In this document: positions 14,878 to 21,034 of the stretch, piece by piece
How the letters are laid out: each line of letters begins with the position of its first letter
Position numbering within the stretch: position 1 is the stretch's first letter
Origin: CAYRZF01 sp964428805
GTDB lineage: Bacteria; Methylomirabilota; Methylomirabilia; Rokubacteriales; CSP1-6
Reading direction: 5' to 3'
DNA: 21,034 bases
NCBI GenBank assembly: GCA_964428805.1
Contig: CAYRZF010000036.1
Coordinates: forward strand, 1 to 21,034
Position numbers and translations under genes: made by a program
The notes under the pieces: generated by a model
What the model was told of the DNA's origin: nothing
The model's database searches: none
Seen by the model: only the letters and a program-made list of their open reading frames with translations

Positions 14878-15841
14878 AAACGACGACGTCGCTGGGAGCG
14901 CCCTTGAGGAAGTTCTCGACGTTTTCCACGGCGCGCAGCAGCCCGTCTTGGATCACCTCGAGCGTCTGACCCGCGATGTGCGGGGAGAGCACGACGTTGG
15001 GAAGCGCGAGGATCGGGTCGTCGGGCTTGAGCGGCTCCTCATGAAAGACGTCGAGTCCTGCTCCCAGGATTTTCTGCTCCCGTAGCGTGTCGAGCAGCGC
15101 CTCCCGGTCCACCAGGGCTCCGCGCCCCGTGTTGACCAGAATGGCGGTCGGCTTCATCAGCGCCAGCTCCTTCCGTCCGAGGAAGCCCCGCGTCTCGGTC
15201 ACGAGCCTCACGTGAAGGGTCACGACGTCGGCCTGGCGGAGGATCTCCTCCTTCGAGGCCGGCCGCGCCCCTAGGGCGTGAGCTCGACCGGCATCGCCCC
15301 GCGCGCTCCACGCGAGAACGTTCATGCCCAATGCCTTCCCCATTGTGGCCACCCGGCTGCCGATCGCCCCGAGACCGAACACGCCCAGCGTTTTCCCCAG
15401 CAGCTGGGTCAGAAGCTCGCGGGGCCACTCCCCACCCCGCATCGCCCTGTCCAGCGCGGGCACCCGGCGCGCGACCGCCAGCATTAGGGTGAGCGCGTGC
15501 TCGGCCACCGCGTTCGCATTGGTGCCGGGCGTGTTGCAGACCGTCACGCCGTTCCAGCCCGCCGCGTGGAGATCGATGTTGTCCACGCCGGTCCCCCAGA
15601 CGGAGATGAGTTTGAGCGCCGGGCAGGCGCGGAACACGGGATCGGTGAACTTGGCGTGGGCTCGGATGTTGATGGCGACCTGGGCCCGGCCGATCCGGCG
15701 GATCAGCTCGTCTTCTTGATCCGCCCCGCGTTCGCTGAAAAGCGCCACCTCGCCGAGCGCGGCCGCGCGCTTGTGGGCGTCGGTCCCTTTGAAGACCGAC
15801 GGGAAATCGTCCGGAACGACGATGCGGACGCGATCCGGCAT
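14831..15841 (-). CDS. D-isomer-specific 2-hydroxyacid dehydrogenase
   Basis: 336 residues from ATG 15841; NAD-dependent reduction or oxidation of a 2-hydroxyacid, in the SerA/GyaR/Ldh-D family. Seen: Rossmann GLGAIGS at 156-162, catalytic Arg240 in NTGRGALVD, Glu269 in FHEEP and His288 in SPHIAG. No ACT regulatory domain follows, so it is not a full-length SerA. The frame is open to TTG 15871, which directly abuts the stop of the LAB_N gene; GTG 15853 is another candidate. None has a good Shine-Dalgarno. The last 15 or so residues (Ser-Pro then Arg-Gly rich) come from the palindromic repeat. A flavin 2-hydroxyacid dehydrogenase lies next door, but on the opposite strand. Confidence 0.9.
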   Translation of the reverse strand: MPDRVRIVVPDDFPSVFKGTDAHKRAAALGEVALFSERGADQEDELIRRIGRAQVAINIRAHAKFTDPVFRACPALKLISVWGTGVDNIDLHAAGWNGVTVCNTPGTNANAVAEHALTLMLAVARRVPALDRAMRGGEWPRELLTQLLGKTLGVFGLGAIGSRVATMGKALGMNVLAWSARGDAGRAHALGARPASKEEILRQADVVTLHVRLVTETRGFLGRKELALMKPTAILVNTGRGALVDREALLDTLREQKILGAGLDVFHEEPLKPDDPILALPNVVLSPHIAGQTLEVIQDGLLRAVENVENFLKGAPSDVVVSPSPSPLPRRGRGSR

Positions 15842-15871
15842 GGAGGGCGCCACGATGCTTCTCCGGTTCAA

Positions 15872-16177
15872 TCAGGCCCCGTGGGAGGTGGCCAGCCGCT
15901 GCCGCTTCCGCCAGATCAGGTAGAGGTTCCGGCAATAGACGAACAGACCTGTGCCCTGTCCCACGATGAACACCGGGTCCACGCGCAGGATGGAGTAGAT
16001 CAGGAGGGTGAGCCCGCCCCCGATGGAGAGGTACCAGAAGTAGATGGGGATCACGCTCTCCTTCTTCCGCTCCGATGCGATCCACTGGACGAGAAACCGC
16101 ATGGAAAAGAAGGCCTGCCCGAGGAAGCCGAACGCCAGCAGCACCCAGCCGACCGGTTGCCCACATGGATCGCTCAT
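15872..16177 (-). CDS. Stand-alone LAB_N (lipid-A-disaccharide synthase N-terminal) membrane protein
   Basis: 101 residues with about three membrane helices. The order GWVLLAFGFLGQAFFSMRFLVQWIASERKKESVIP then YFWYLSIGGGLTLLIY matches the LAB_N domain, found fused to some LpxB proteins and also alone beside glycolipid-modifying genes. Conserved features are the FxxRFxxQW run and the SxxPxxFWYxSxxG run. It probably acts in or near lipid A or polyprenyl-phosphate sugar metabolism, but no lpx or arn gene is in view. TAACAT at 16207-16202 and GAGGGA before the ATG give a plausible promoter and ribosome site. Its stop touches the alternative TTG start of the next gene. Confidence 0.87.
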   Translation of the reverse strand: MSDPCGQPVGWVLLAFGFLGQAFFSMRFLVQWIASERKKESVIPIYFWYLSIGGGLTLLIYSILRVDPVFIVGQGTGLFVYCRNLYLIWRKRQRLATSHGA

Positions 16178-16285
16178 CGATGTGTCCCTCGCAAAAGTGG
16201 TATGTTACACTTTCTGTCGCCCGAGCGTTCACGATACTTCAGAATTCCGACGTCCCGCAAGAAGATTTCTACTTTCGGAGGCGCG

Positions 16286-16786
16286 GTGAGGGCAATTGAC
16301 CAGTCCCTGGTGGATGAAGTGTGGCGGGACATCACCGCGTACCCGCCCGGGCGAGCGGGGGACGAAGCCCGCTCGTTCCTCGAGCAGCAGCCTCACGTCG
16401 CCGCGTTCTGCCAGATGGTGACCAATGAATTCGACCCCACGGTGCAGAAGGCCGCCCTCGGGTTGACGTTCCTCCTCTTCAAGATCCTGGAGGCGAGCCT
16501 CGGTGCCTCGTTCCCGCGAGTGGCCGAGCACCGGATCCGAGAAGCCTACGAGGCCACCACCGAATGGCTCGAGCAGTGGGAGGGGGCGGACCCACGGATT
16601 TTTCTGCGGAGCGTTCAGGGCGGGGGAGAGTTCCCGCATCCGAACCTGGTTCAGTACCTTCTGACGGTCTTCTACGGGGGCGATCCGGAGTCGGTGGACT
16701 ACGACCAGGAAGTGAAGGCCAGCCTCTTCTTGCTGTTGAAGACGCTGGCTGACGCCCTCGATATCGGCGAGGTGGCGCAGTCCTAG
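16286..16786 (+). CDS. Uncharacterised helical protein
   Basis: 166 residues; no signal peptide, no clear membrane helix, mostly amphipathic helices, two aromatic-rich stretches (LGLTFLLFKILEASLG near 63-78, and PNLVQYLLTVFYGG). I do not recognise the family. GTG 16286 follows CGGAGG with 4 nt; the frame is open upstream to ATG 16203, but that region would overlap the promoter of the divergent LAB_N gene and lacks a ribosome site. It converges on the DsbA-like selenoprotein gene, and the two stops share CTAG. Confidence 0.75.
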   Translation: MRAIDQSLVDEVWRDITAYPPGRAGDEARSFLEQQPHVAAFCQMVTNEFDPTVQKAALGLTFLLFKILEASLGASFPRVAEHRIREAYEATTEWLEQWEGADPRIFLRSVQGGGEFPHPNLVQYLLTVFYGGDPESVDYDQEVKASLFLLLKTLADALDIGEVAQS

Positions 16787-17385
16787 CGCTTGTCGGCCTC
16801 CCGCAGCGCCTGGTCGATCACCTCCTTGAATGCCTCGTAGGGGGCCGCTCCCGCGAGGCGCACGCCGTTGATGAAGAAGGTCGGTGTCCCCGAAACGCCC
16901 AGCTGCCGGCCCTGCTCCACGTCCGCCTCCACCAGGGGCCGGAAGCGGCCGCCGTCCAGGCACTGGGCGAAGGAATCAGAGGGGATTCCGAGGTCGGCGG
17001 CGTAACGCAGGAGGTCTGGGCGCGAGAAATCGGGTTGAGCCTGGAACAGCCGGTCGTGGTACTCCCAGTACTTCTTGAAGGTCCCCGCGCAACGGGCGGC
17101 CTCGTGAGCCGGGCGGGCGGGGTTGCGCAGCGGGAAATCCTTGAACACCAGGCGCACCTTCCCTCGGTAGTCGGCGAGGATTCGGTCCAGCACCTGCTGG
17201 ACCCGTCGGCAGTAGGGTCACTGGTAGTCGGAGAACTCGACGATGGTGACGCGCGCGGTCATCGGCCCCTTGACCATCGTCGGGTCGATGGTCAACCTGA
17301 GGCCGGTCTCTTGAGCTGAGACCGATGCCGGCCCTGCGAGGATCACCGCCAGCCACGCGACGCCAAGCCATCGAATCGGGTTCAT
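16783..17385 (-). CDS. DsbA-like exported selenoprotein with U-P-Y-C active site (in-frame TGA = Sec56)
   Basis: 200 residues if TGA at 17220-17218 is read as selenocysteine. Residues 1-24 form a signal peptide ending SVSA. Then VTIVEFSDYQ, Sec56, PYCRR: this is the DsbA/thioredoxin_4 motif FSDYQCPYCRR with the first, nucleophilic Cys replaced by Sec. The rest is a full domain: KDFPLRN near 73-79, a helical insert, and cis-Pro in SGTPTFFING at about 171-180. It should catalyse periplasmic thiol oxidation, isomerisation or reduction. A perfect AGGU hairpin follows the TGA. Standard callers would give a 55-residue signal-peptide stub and a separate fragment from 17193. GGAGGG precedes the ATG by 4 nt. 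It begins 14 nt after the CoA-transferase stop and ends sharing CTAG with the convergent gene. Confidence 0.88.
17184..17203 (-). promoter_or_regulatory. Putative bacterial SECIS element, DsbA-like gene
   Basis: On the minus strand, arms GGTCCAGC and GCTGGACC form a perfect 8-bp stem with loop AGGT. The loop begins 22 nt after the TGA, inside the usual bacterial SECIS range. Loop and closing GC pairs are identical to those of the other putative SECIS in this window. Confidence 0.8.
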
Positions 17386-17399
17386 CGTCCCTCCAAGGG

Positions 17400-18659
17400 T
17401 CAGCATATCCCAAGGGAAGAAGAAGAGACAACCGAGGCCGGCCGGGTCACGCCCGCGTCCCCGAGCTCCCGGATGCGGCGAGGCGAATAGCTCAGGAAGC
17501 CGCCGAGGATTTTGGCCGTGTCCTGGCCGAGCCGCGGCGGGGCCGTGAAGCGTTGCCGCGGGGCGGCCGAGAATTTCATCGGATTGCCCAGAAGCCTGAG
17601 GTGGCCGCCACCCGGATGCTTTACGGTGACGAGCATCCCTCGCGATCGCGTGAGCGGGTGGGCCAGGACCTCGTCCACCCGCTGGACCGGACCGGCCGGC
17701 ACTTCTTCTCGATGGAGCCGGTTGAGGAGTTCCACCTGGGTAAACCTTCCGACCGCGTCCTCGCAGAGCGCGTAGAGCGTCTCGGCGTGGGTCAGGCGGT
17801 TGCGGGCTGTGGCGAACCTTGGATCGACGCTCCATTCAGGATGCCCGAGCGCCCGGCAGAGTCCCTGCCAGAATTTTTCCGTGGTCACCGAAACCATCAG
17901 CCATTTTCCGTCCGAGGATCGATAGGCCCCGACCGGGGGGACGAGCGGATTGCGATTTCCCGTCGCGCCGGGGACCTCTCCTGATTGGAGGTAGATCTGC
18001 GCCAGCATCGTCAAGGAGGCCACCAGACAGTCCAGGAGGGAGACCTCGACGCGCTGGCCGCTGCCGGTTCTCTCGCGGCCAATCAGGGCTGCCAGGATCG
18101 CCGTTGCGAGGTAGAGACCCGCGGTCTGGTCCCCCACGTGGATCCCGGCGCGCGCCGGAGCACCGCCTGCTTCCCCTGTCAGGCTCATGACCCCGCTCAT
18201 GGCCTGGACGATAGAGTCGAAGCCGGGTTTGTCACGCCATGGTCCCTTGTGGTCAAAGGCGATGAGGTTGGCGACGATGAGGCGCGGGTTCACGCGCCGG
18301 AGTCGAGGATAGTCGATCCTGAGCCGGCGCGTCGCCTCGGGCGAGAAGGCCGACATGAGGACGTCGGACTTCTTCGCGAGGTCGTAGAGCACGCGGAGAC
18401 CGGCGCGAGTTTTGAGGTCTAGGACCAGGCTCAGTTTGTTCCGGTTGATGGAGAGGTAATAGGCCGAGTCGCCGTGGAAGAAGTGGGGTGGAACCGTCCG
18501 GGAGTAGTCTCCCTCCGGGGGCTCGATCTTGATGACCTCGGCCCCCAGGTCGGCGAGCTGCATGGCGGCGAACGGCCCGCCGAGGACCCACGTCAGGTCC
18601 AGGACGCGGATCCCCGCGAGAGGGCGCGGATCAGAGGATCGATGAGCCGGGGATCGCAA
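17400..18659 (-). CDS. Family III (CaiB/BaiF) CoA-transferase
   Basis: 419 residues; moves CoA between carboxylic acids through an aspartyl-CoA thioester. Seen: LAGIRVLDLTWVLGGPFAAMQLADLGAEVIKIEPPEGD at about 14-51, GFDSIVQAMSG around 146-156, and catalytic Asp177 in HVGDQTAG, all family hallmarks. Length is normal. The start is TTG 18659; there is no ATG or GTG near the domain's beginning and no Shine-Dalgarno, so initiation is uncertain. The C-terminal dozen residues (ASVVSSSSLGIC) look non-conserved. It lies between the NYN gene (32 nt upstream) and the selenoprotein gene on one strand. The acyl substrate cannot be deduced; an acyl-CoA dehydrogenase is in the window but 16 kb away. Confidence 0.92.
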   Translation of the reverse strand: MRSPAHRSSDPRPLAGIRVLDLTWVLGGPFAAMQLADLGAEVIKIEPPEGDYSRTVPPHFFHGDSAYYLSINRNKLSLVLDLKTRAGLRVLYDLAKKSDVLMSAFSPEATRRLRIDYPRLRRVNPRLIVANLIAFDHKGPWRDKPGFDSIVQAMSGVMSLTGEAGGAPARAGIHVGDQTAGLYLATAILAALIGRERTGSGQRVEVSLLDCLVASLTMLAQIYLQSGEVPGATGNRNPLVPPVGAYRSSDGKWLMVSVTTEKFWQGLCRALGHPEWSVDPRFATARNRLTHAETLYALCEDAVGRFTQVELLNRLHREEVPAGPVQRVDEVLAHPLTRSRGMLVTVKHPGGGHLRLLGNPMKFSAAPRQRFTAPPRLGQDTAKILGGFLSYSPRRIRELGDAGVTRPASVVSSSSLGIC

Positions 18660-18691
18660 CGGCGGAGCGGGGTCGAGGGTCGGCGGGCGGC

Positions 18692-19456
18692 CTAGGCGGC
18701 GCGGCCCTCCTCAACGACGGACGTAATGATGTAGGTCCCGCTTTTCGCGTCGCGTTCGAGCGTGACGATCTTCTGCTTGGCGGCTTCTTCGAGGAGCTTG
18801 GAGAAGGTCGAGTAGCCGTAGTAGGACTCGTTGAAGGCCGGGTTCTTGCGGATCATGGTCTGCTTGACCATGGAGCCCCAGAGAACCTCCTTGTTTTCCC
18901 GCCGGAGGGCCTGGATCGCCTCAATGAGCTGGGCGAACGCTTCCGCCTTCTTCTCCGGCAGCCCGCGCAGGAGGTGGGTCTTCTTGGCCTCCCGGATGAG
19001 GTCTTCGTAGAAGATGAACTCGTCGCAGTTCGACACGAGGAGCTCGGAGGAGGAGGATTTGACGCCGAGGCCGATCACGTATCGATCGTTTTCCCGGAGC
19101 TTGGAGACCAGCGGGGAGAAGTCCGAATCCCCCGAAACCAGCGCGAACGTATCCACGTGCCCCTTGGCGTAGGCCAGGTCCATGGCGTCCACGACCATCC
19201 GGATGTCTGCCGAGTTTTTCCCGCTGTACCGGCTCTGGGGGACGTCGATCAGCTCGATCGCGTTCTCGTGGAACGGGCGCTTGTACTCGGCGTAGCGGCT
19301 CCAGTCCGCGTAAGCGCGGCGCACCATGATCTTGCCCTTCTCGACCAGGCGCTCAAGGACGAGCTTGATCTCAAATCCCTTGTACTGCGCTTCCTTGACG
19401 CCGCGGGCGATATTCTCGAAATCGATGAAGAGGGCCAACTTGCGTTCTTCGTTCAT
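18692..19456 (-). CDS. NYN-domain (LabA/DUF88) protein with C-terminal LOTUS/OST-HTH domain
   Basis: 254 residues. The N-terminal PIN-like NYN nuclease domain has FIDFEN at 10-15, NSADIRMVVDAMD at 81-93 and SGDSDF at 108-113, giving the acidic metal site. Residues about 170-250 form a winged-helix LOTUS/OST-HTH domain (MVKQTMIRKNPAF then GYSTFSKLLEEAAKQKIV), which binds RNA. Proteins with this arrangement are predicted RNA-binding nucleases. TATAAT and an AAGGA ribosome site precede the ATG. It may head a transcript running into the CoA-transferase and selenoprotein genes, but nothing in function links them. Confidence 0.9.
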   Translation of the reverse strand: MNEERKLALFIDFENIARGVKEAQYKGFEIKLVLERLVEKGKIMVRRAYADWSRYAEYKRPFHENAIELIDVPQSRYSGKNSADIRMVVDAMDLAYAKGHVDTFALVSGDSDFSPLVSKLRENDRYVIGLGVKSSSSELLVSNCDEFIFYEDLIREAKKTHLLRGLPEKKAEAFAQLIEAIQALRRENKEVLWGSMVKQTMIRKNPAFNESYYGYSTFSKLLEEAAKQKIVTLERDAKSGTYIITSVVEEGRAA

Positions 19457-19512
19457 GCGGGGTGTCCTTCCGTGCGTGGGGGGCGGTCAAGACTGAGGCC
19501 TGTCACGCCTCC

Positions 19513-19518
19513 ATTATA
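19513..19518 (-). promoter_or_regulatory. -10 box of the NYN-LOTUS gene
   Basis: TATAAT on the minus strand about 57 nt before the ATG at 19456. Only a weak -35 (TTTCAC) lies 17 nt upstream. The implied leader of about 50 nt carries GGAAGGA before the start. Confidence 0.55.
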
Positions 19519-19552
19519 GGCCGGGGAGGCGCGGGGTGAAACGTTTTCTTGG

Positions 19553-19843
19553 TTACTGCGAGGCGGGGCGGATTTCCATCCACTCGACACAGGTGGCGTA
19601 CACCTGGAAGTCGGTATCCCCGTCTGGGACGGTCACGACCATCACCTCGAGGCATCCATTCCGCATGAGGTGAAGAGCGGCCTCCTGTGCTCGGAAGACA
19701 ACGGAGTCGAGCCGCAGGGGCGGACTCGACTGGAACACGTTGTCGGCTGGGAGCGCCGCTTCGGCGTTGAGGACGGTCATCAGCCCCACCACGAGGACCC
19801 CCAGCATCAGGAGCATCAGAAGGAGCCTGGATCTGATCGTCAT
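19553..19843 (-). CDS. Small exported or membrane-anchored protein of unknown function
   Basis: 96 residues. Residues 6-25 are strongly hydrophobic after a short basic start, ending NAEAA, so it has either a cleavable signal peptide (AxA) or an anchor. The mature part has two Cys (in NGCLEV and ATCVEW) that could form a disulfide outside the cytoplasm. No family recognised. The ATG has only CGAGGG very close upstream as a ribosome site. The 127 nt between it and the next gene upstream hold nothing I can identify. Confidence 0.65.
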   Translation of the reverse strand: MTIRSRLLLMLLMLGVLVVGLMTVLNAEAALPADNVFQSSPPLRLDSVVFRAQEAALHLMRNGCLEVMVVTVPDGDTDFQVYATCVEWMEIRPASQ

Positions 19844-19970
19844 GCCCTCGGTTTGTGCATCGGATATGCCAAGCCCGGAAGTACTTGAAGAATAAGGGCA
19901 GAGACCTCAGACGAGGCACAGTCTTCCCCGTGCACATCTGGCAGGAAGTGACAAGAAGGCTCGCGCCGGC

Positions 19971-20378
19971 CTACTGCTTGGGCGAAGCCTCAATGACCGC
20001 CACGTCGTACTTCTTGACCTGCTGGATCTGTGGCCCGGTGACGGTGAGGAACTCCAGGTTGATCTCGGCCTTCTCGTTCGGGCCGAGGCTCGCCGTCTTG
20101 GTCGAAGAGGTCGCCGTCCCGAGAAGTTTTCCGTCGGCGTCGAATGCCTTCCCGGCCACCTTGATGGGACCCAGGGTGACGCCGGCCAGGTTCCGCACTG
20201 TCCCCTTGATGTGGAGATGGCCCAAGGCGCAAACGTACATGCCGGGGTCCATCCCGGGATGGAGACCCACGCTCTCGATCTCCACTTTCACCTTGTCCTT
20301 CAGGTCCACGGCCAGGGCCGCCACGGATCCCGCGAGGATCATGAGCGCGACGATGAGCCATACGCCAGTTGCCTTCAT
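19971..20378 (-). CDS. Small secreted protein with a probable FxLYD-like beta domain
   Basis: 135 residues. Signal peptide 1-23 (hydrophobic run then AALA). The mature part reads as a beta-sandwich: HIKGTVRNLAGVTLGPIKVAGKAFDADGKLLGTA, followed by a strand with NEKAEINLEFL, the layout of FxLYD or similar extracytoplasmic domains with 'G-x-V-x-N' and 'F-D-x-x-G-x-x-L-G' turns. Two residues before it, YVCALGHLHI has the only Cys. AGGAGG lies 7 nt before the ATG. It is 29 nt downstream of the ABC binding-protein gene and probably cotranscribed. Function unknown. Confidence 0.72.
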   Translation of the reverse strand: MKATGVWLIVALMILAGSVAALAVDLKDKVKVEIESVGLHPGMDPGMYVCALGHLHIKGTVRNLAGVTLGPIKVAGKAFDADGKLLGTATSSTKTASLGPNEKAEINLEFLTVTGPQIQQVKKYDVAVIEASPKQ

Positions 20379-20407
20379 GGTTTTCCCTCCTGCGGCCAGC
20401 GCCGCTG

Positions 20408-21034
20408 TTATTCGAGGACGCGGTCAGCGCGAAGCAGCATCGGCCGCGGTACCTGGAGGCCGAGCCGCTTCGCGGTCTTGAGGTTGATGACGAGCTCGAT
20501 GCGGTCGGGGAATTCCACGGGGATGTCCCGCGGGGGCGTCCCCGCCAGGATCTTATGAGCCAGCCGTGCTGCCTGTCGCCCCTGAAGATACTGGTCGGGC
20601 CCATAAGATGCAAGGGCCCCGAACTTCGACCAGAACGAGGCCGGGTACATGGTGGGGATCCTATTGGACGCGGCCACCTCGAGGCTTCGCCCGGCGATGT
20701 TGAGGTTCGTTCCGGACTGGACGATGAGGATCCCGTCCTGGCCGCCTTCCTTGAGCGTGGCCAGTCCGGGCTCGATCTGGAGCGGGGCCGTGATCGAGCG
20801 CTCGAGCAAGGTCAGTCCGAGACGGCTTGCCGCGCTCTTAGCGGATGCTACGGAATCGCGTTCGTCTTTCTCCCGGGGATCATACGTCACCAACACCCGA
20901 CGGAGGGACGGGACGGTTTCCTTGAAGAGCTCCAGGCGCTTGGCAGTCAGCTCGGCCCGCAGGTTGGCGATCCCCGTGACGTTGCCGCCGGGTCGAGCAA
21001 CGCTGTCCACGAGGCCAAGCCTCACTGGATCGCT
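20408..21034 (-). CDS. ABC transporter substrate-binding protein (ABC_sub_bind type), 5' end outside window
   Basis: The last 208 residues of an extracytoplasmic binding protein of the TrpX/ABC_sub_bind family. The first visible residues, SDPVRLGLVDSVARPGGNVTG, are the family signature that normally lies near residue 120-140. The rest is the second lobe: KRLELFKETVPSLRRVLVTYDP, a middle strand-helix set, and the closing FPDRIELVINLKTAKRLGLQVP. About the first third, including the signal peptide, is cut off by the window edge. The ligand is unknown; such proteins often serve amino acid or aromatic uptake, and permease and ATPase genes would be expected beyond 21034 if present. Confidence 0.9.
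   Translation of the reverse strand, partial: SDPVRLGLVDSVARPGGNVTGIANLRAELTAKRLELFKETVPSLRRVLVTYDPREKDERDSVASAKSAASRLGLTLLERSITAPLQIEPGLATLKEGGQDGILIVQSGTNLNIAGRSLEVAASNRIPTMYPASFWSKFGALASYGPDQYLQGRQAARLAHKILAGTPPRDIPVEFPDRIELVINLKTAKRLGLQVPRPMLLRADRVLE

Noticed and set aside
15497..16285. Upstream extension of the 166-residue unknown protein
   Set aside because: It runs antisense through the hydroxyacid dehydrogenase and LAB_N genes; a ribosome site supports GTG 16286 instead.
17218..17835. A 205-residue minus-strand frame running from inside the CoA-transferase to the TGA at 17218
   Set aside because: Only its last 55 codons, from ATG 17385, are real: the signal peptide and start of the DsbA-like selenoprotein. 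The upstream part is a shadow of the CoA-transferase.
1..21034. CRISPR arrays, tRNA or rRNA genes, insertion sequences, phage genes
   Set aside because: I looked for regularly spaced direct repeats, cloverleaf-like segments and transposase or integrase motifs and saw none.

Overview
This window reads as a chromosomal contig from a GC-rich environmental bacterium. Gene content suggests a Rokubacteria/NC10-like or related deep lineage: acyl-CoA dehydrogenase, family III CoA-transferase, GlcD/YdiJ-type flavin/Fe-S dehydrogenase, ABC_sub_bind-type binding protein, and in-frame UGA codons that look like selenocysteine. That taxonomy is inference. Coding density is very high and no stretch over 300 bases lacks a gene; the only blank is a 100-N assembly gap at 1201-1300. 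I found no tRNA, rRNA, CRISPR array, transposase or phage gene.

Layout. 23-2038: an acyl-CoA dehydrogenase and a HisN-like histidinol-phosphatase, falsely joined into one frame by the N gap. 2035-3684 (minus): a Gfo/Idh/MocA oxidoreductase and a duplicated YCII-domain protein. 3760-8858 (plus): a Ski2/Mtr4-type helicase that seems to start at AUU, a BamE-like lipoprotein, an uncharacterised protein with a zinc-ribbon-like tail, a short AhpD-like selenoprotein, another small uncharacterised protein and a methyltransferase. 8855-10693 (plus): a ChbG/YdjC deacetylase and a ROK-family kinase. 10700-11197 (minus) and 11242-14816 (plus): a TlpA-like thioredoxin diverging from a 953-residue FAD/Fe-S dehydrogenase, with a TauE/SafE permease overlapping the latter. 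14831-16177 (minus): a D-2-hydroxyacid dehydrogenase and a stand-alone LAB_N membrane protein. 16286-16786 (plus): an uncharacterised helical protein. 16783-21034 (minus): a DsbA-like selenoprotein, a CoA-transferase, an NYN-LOTUS protein, two small exported proteins and a truncated ABC substrate-binding protein.

The main result is two genes that standard gene callers would break or miss. At 7571-7822 an AhpD/CMD-family gene has an in-frame TGA at the position of the reactive cysteine. At 16783-17385 a DsbA-like exported oxidoreductase has TGA-Pro-Tyr-Cys where the family has Cys-Pro-Tyr-Cys. Each TGA is followed, 17 and 22 nt later, by a perfect hairpin (6 and 8 bp) with the same AGGU loop, closely resembling the bacterial SECIS of E. 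coli fdhF. The genome therefore probably uses selenocysteine in thiol-redox proteins; selA, selB, selC and selD are not in the window.

Other notable signals: a divergent pair of TATAAT-like boxes each exactly 6 nt from a GTG start, implying leaderless transcripts; a palindromic repeat that supplies the C-terminal tail and stop codon of two unrelated enzymes; a ROK kinase lacking the family zinc motif; and two convergent gene pairs that share one CTAG as the stop on both strands.
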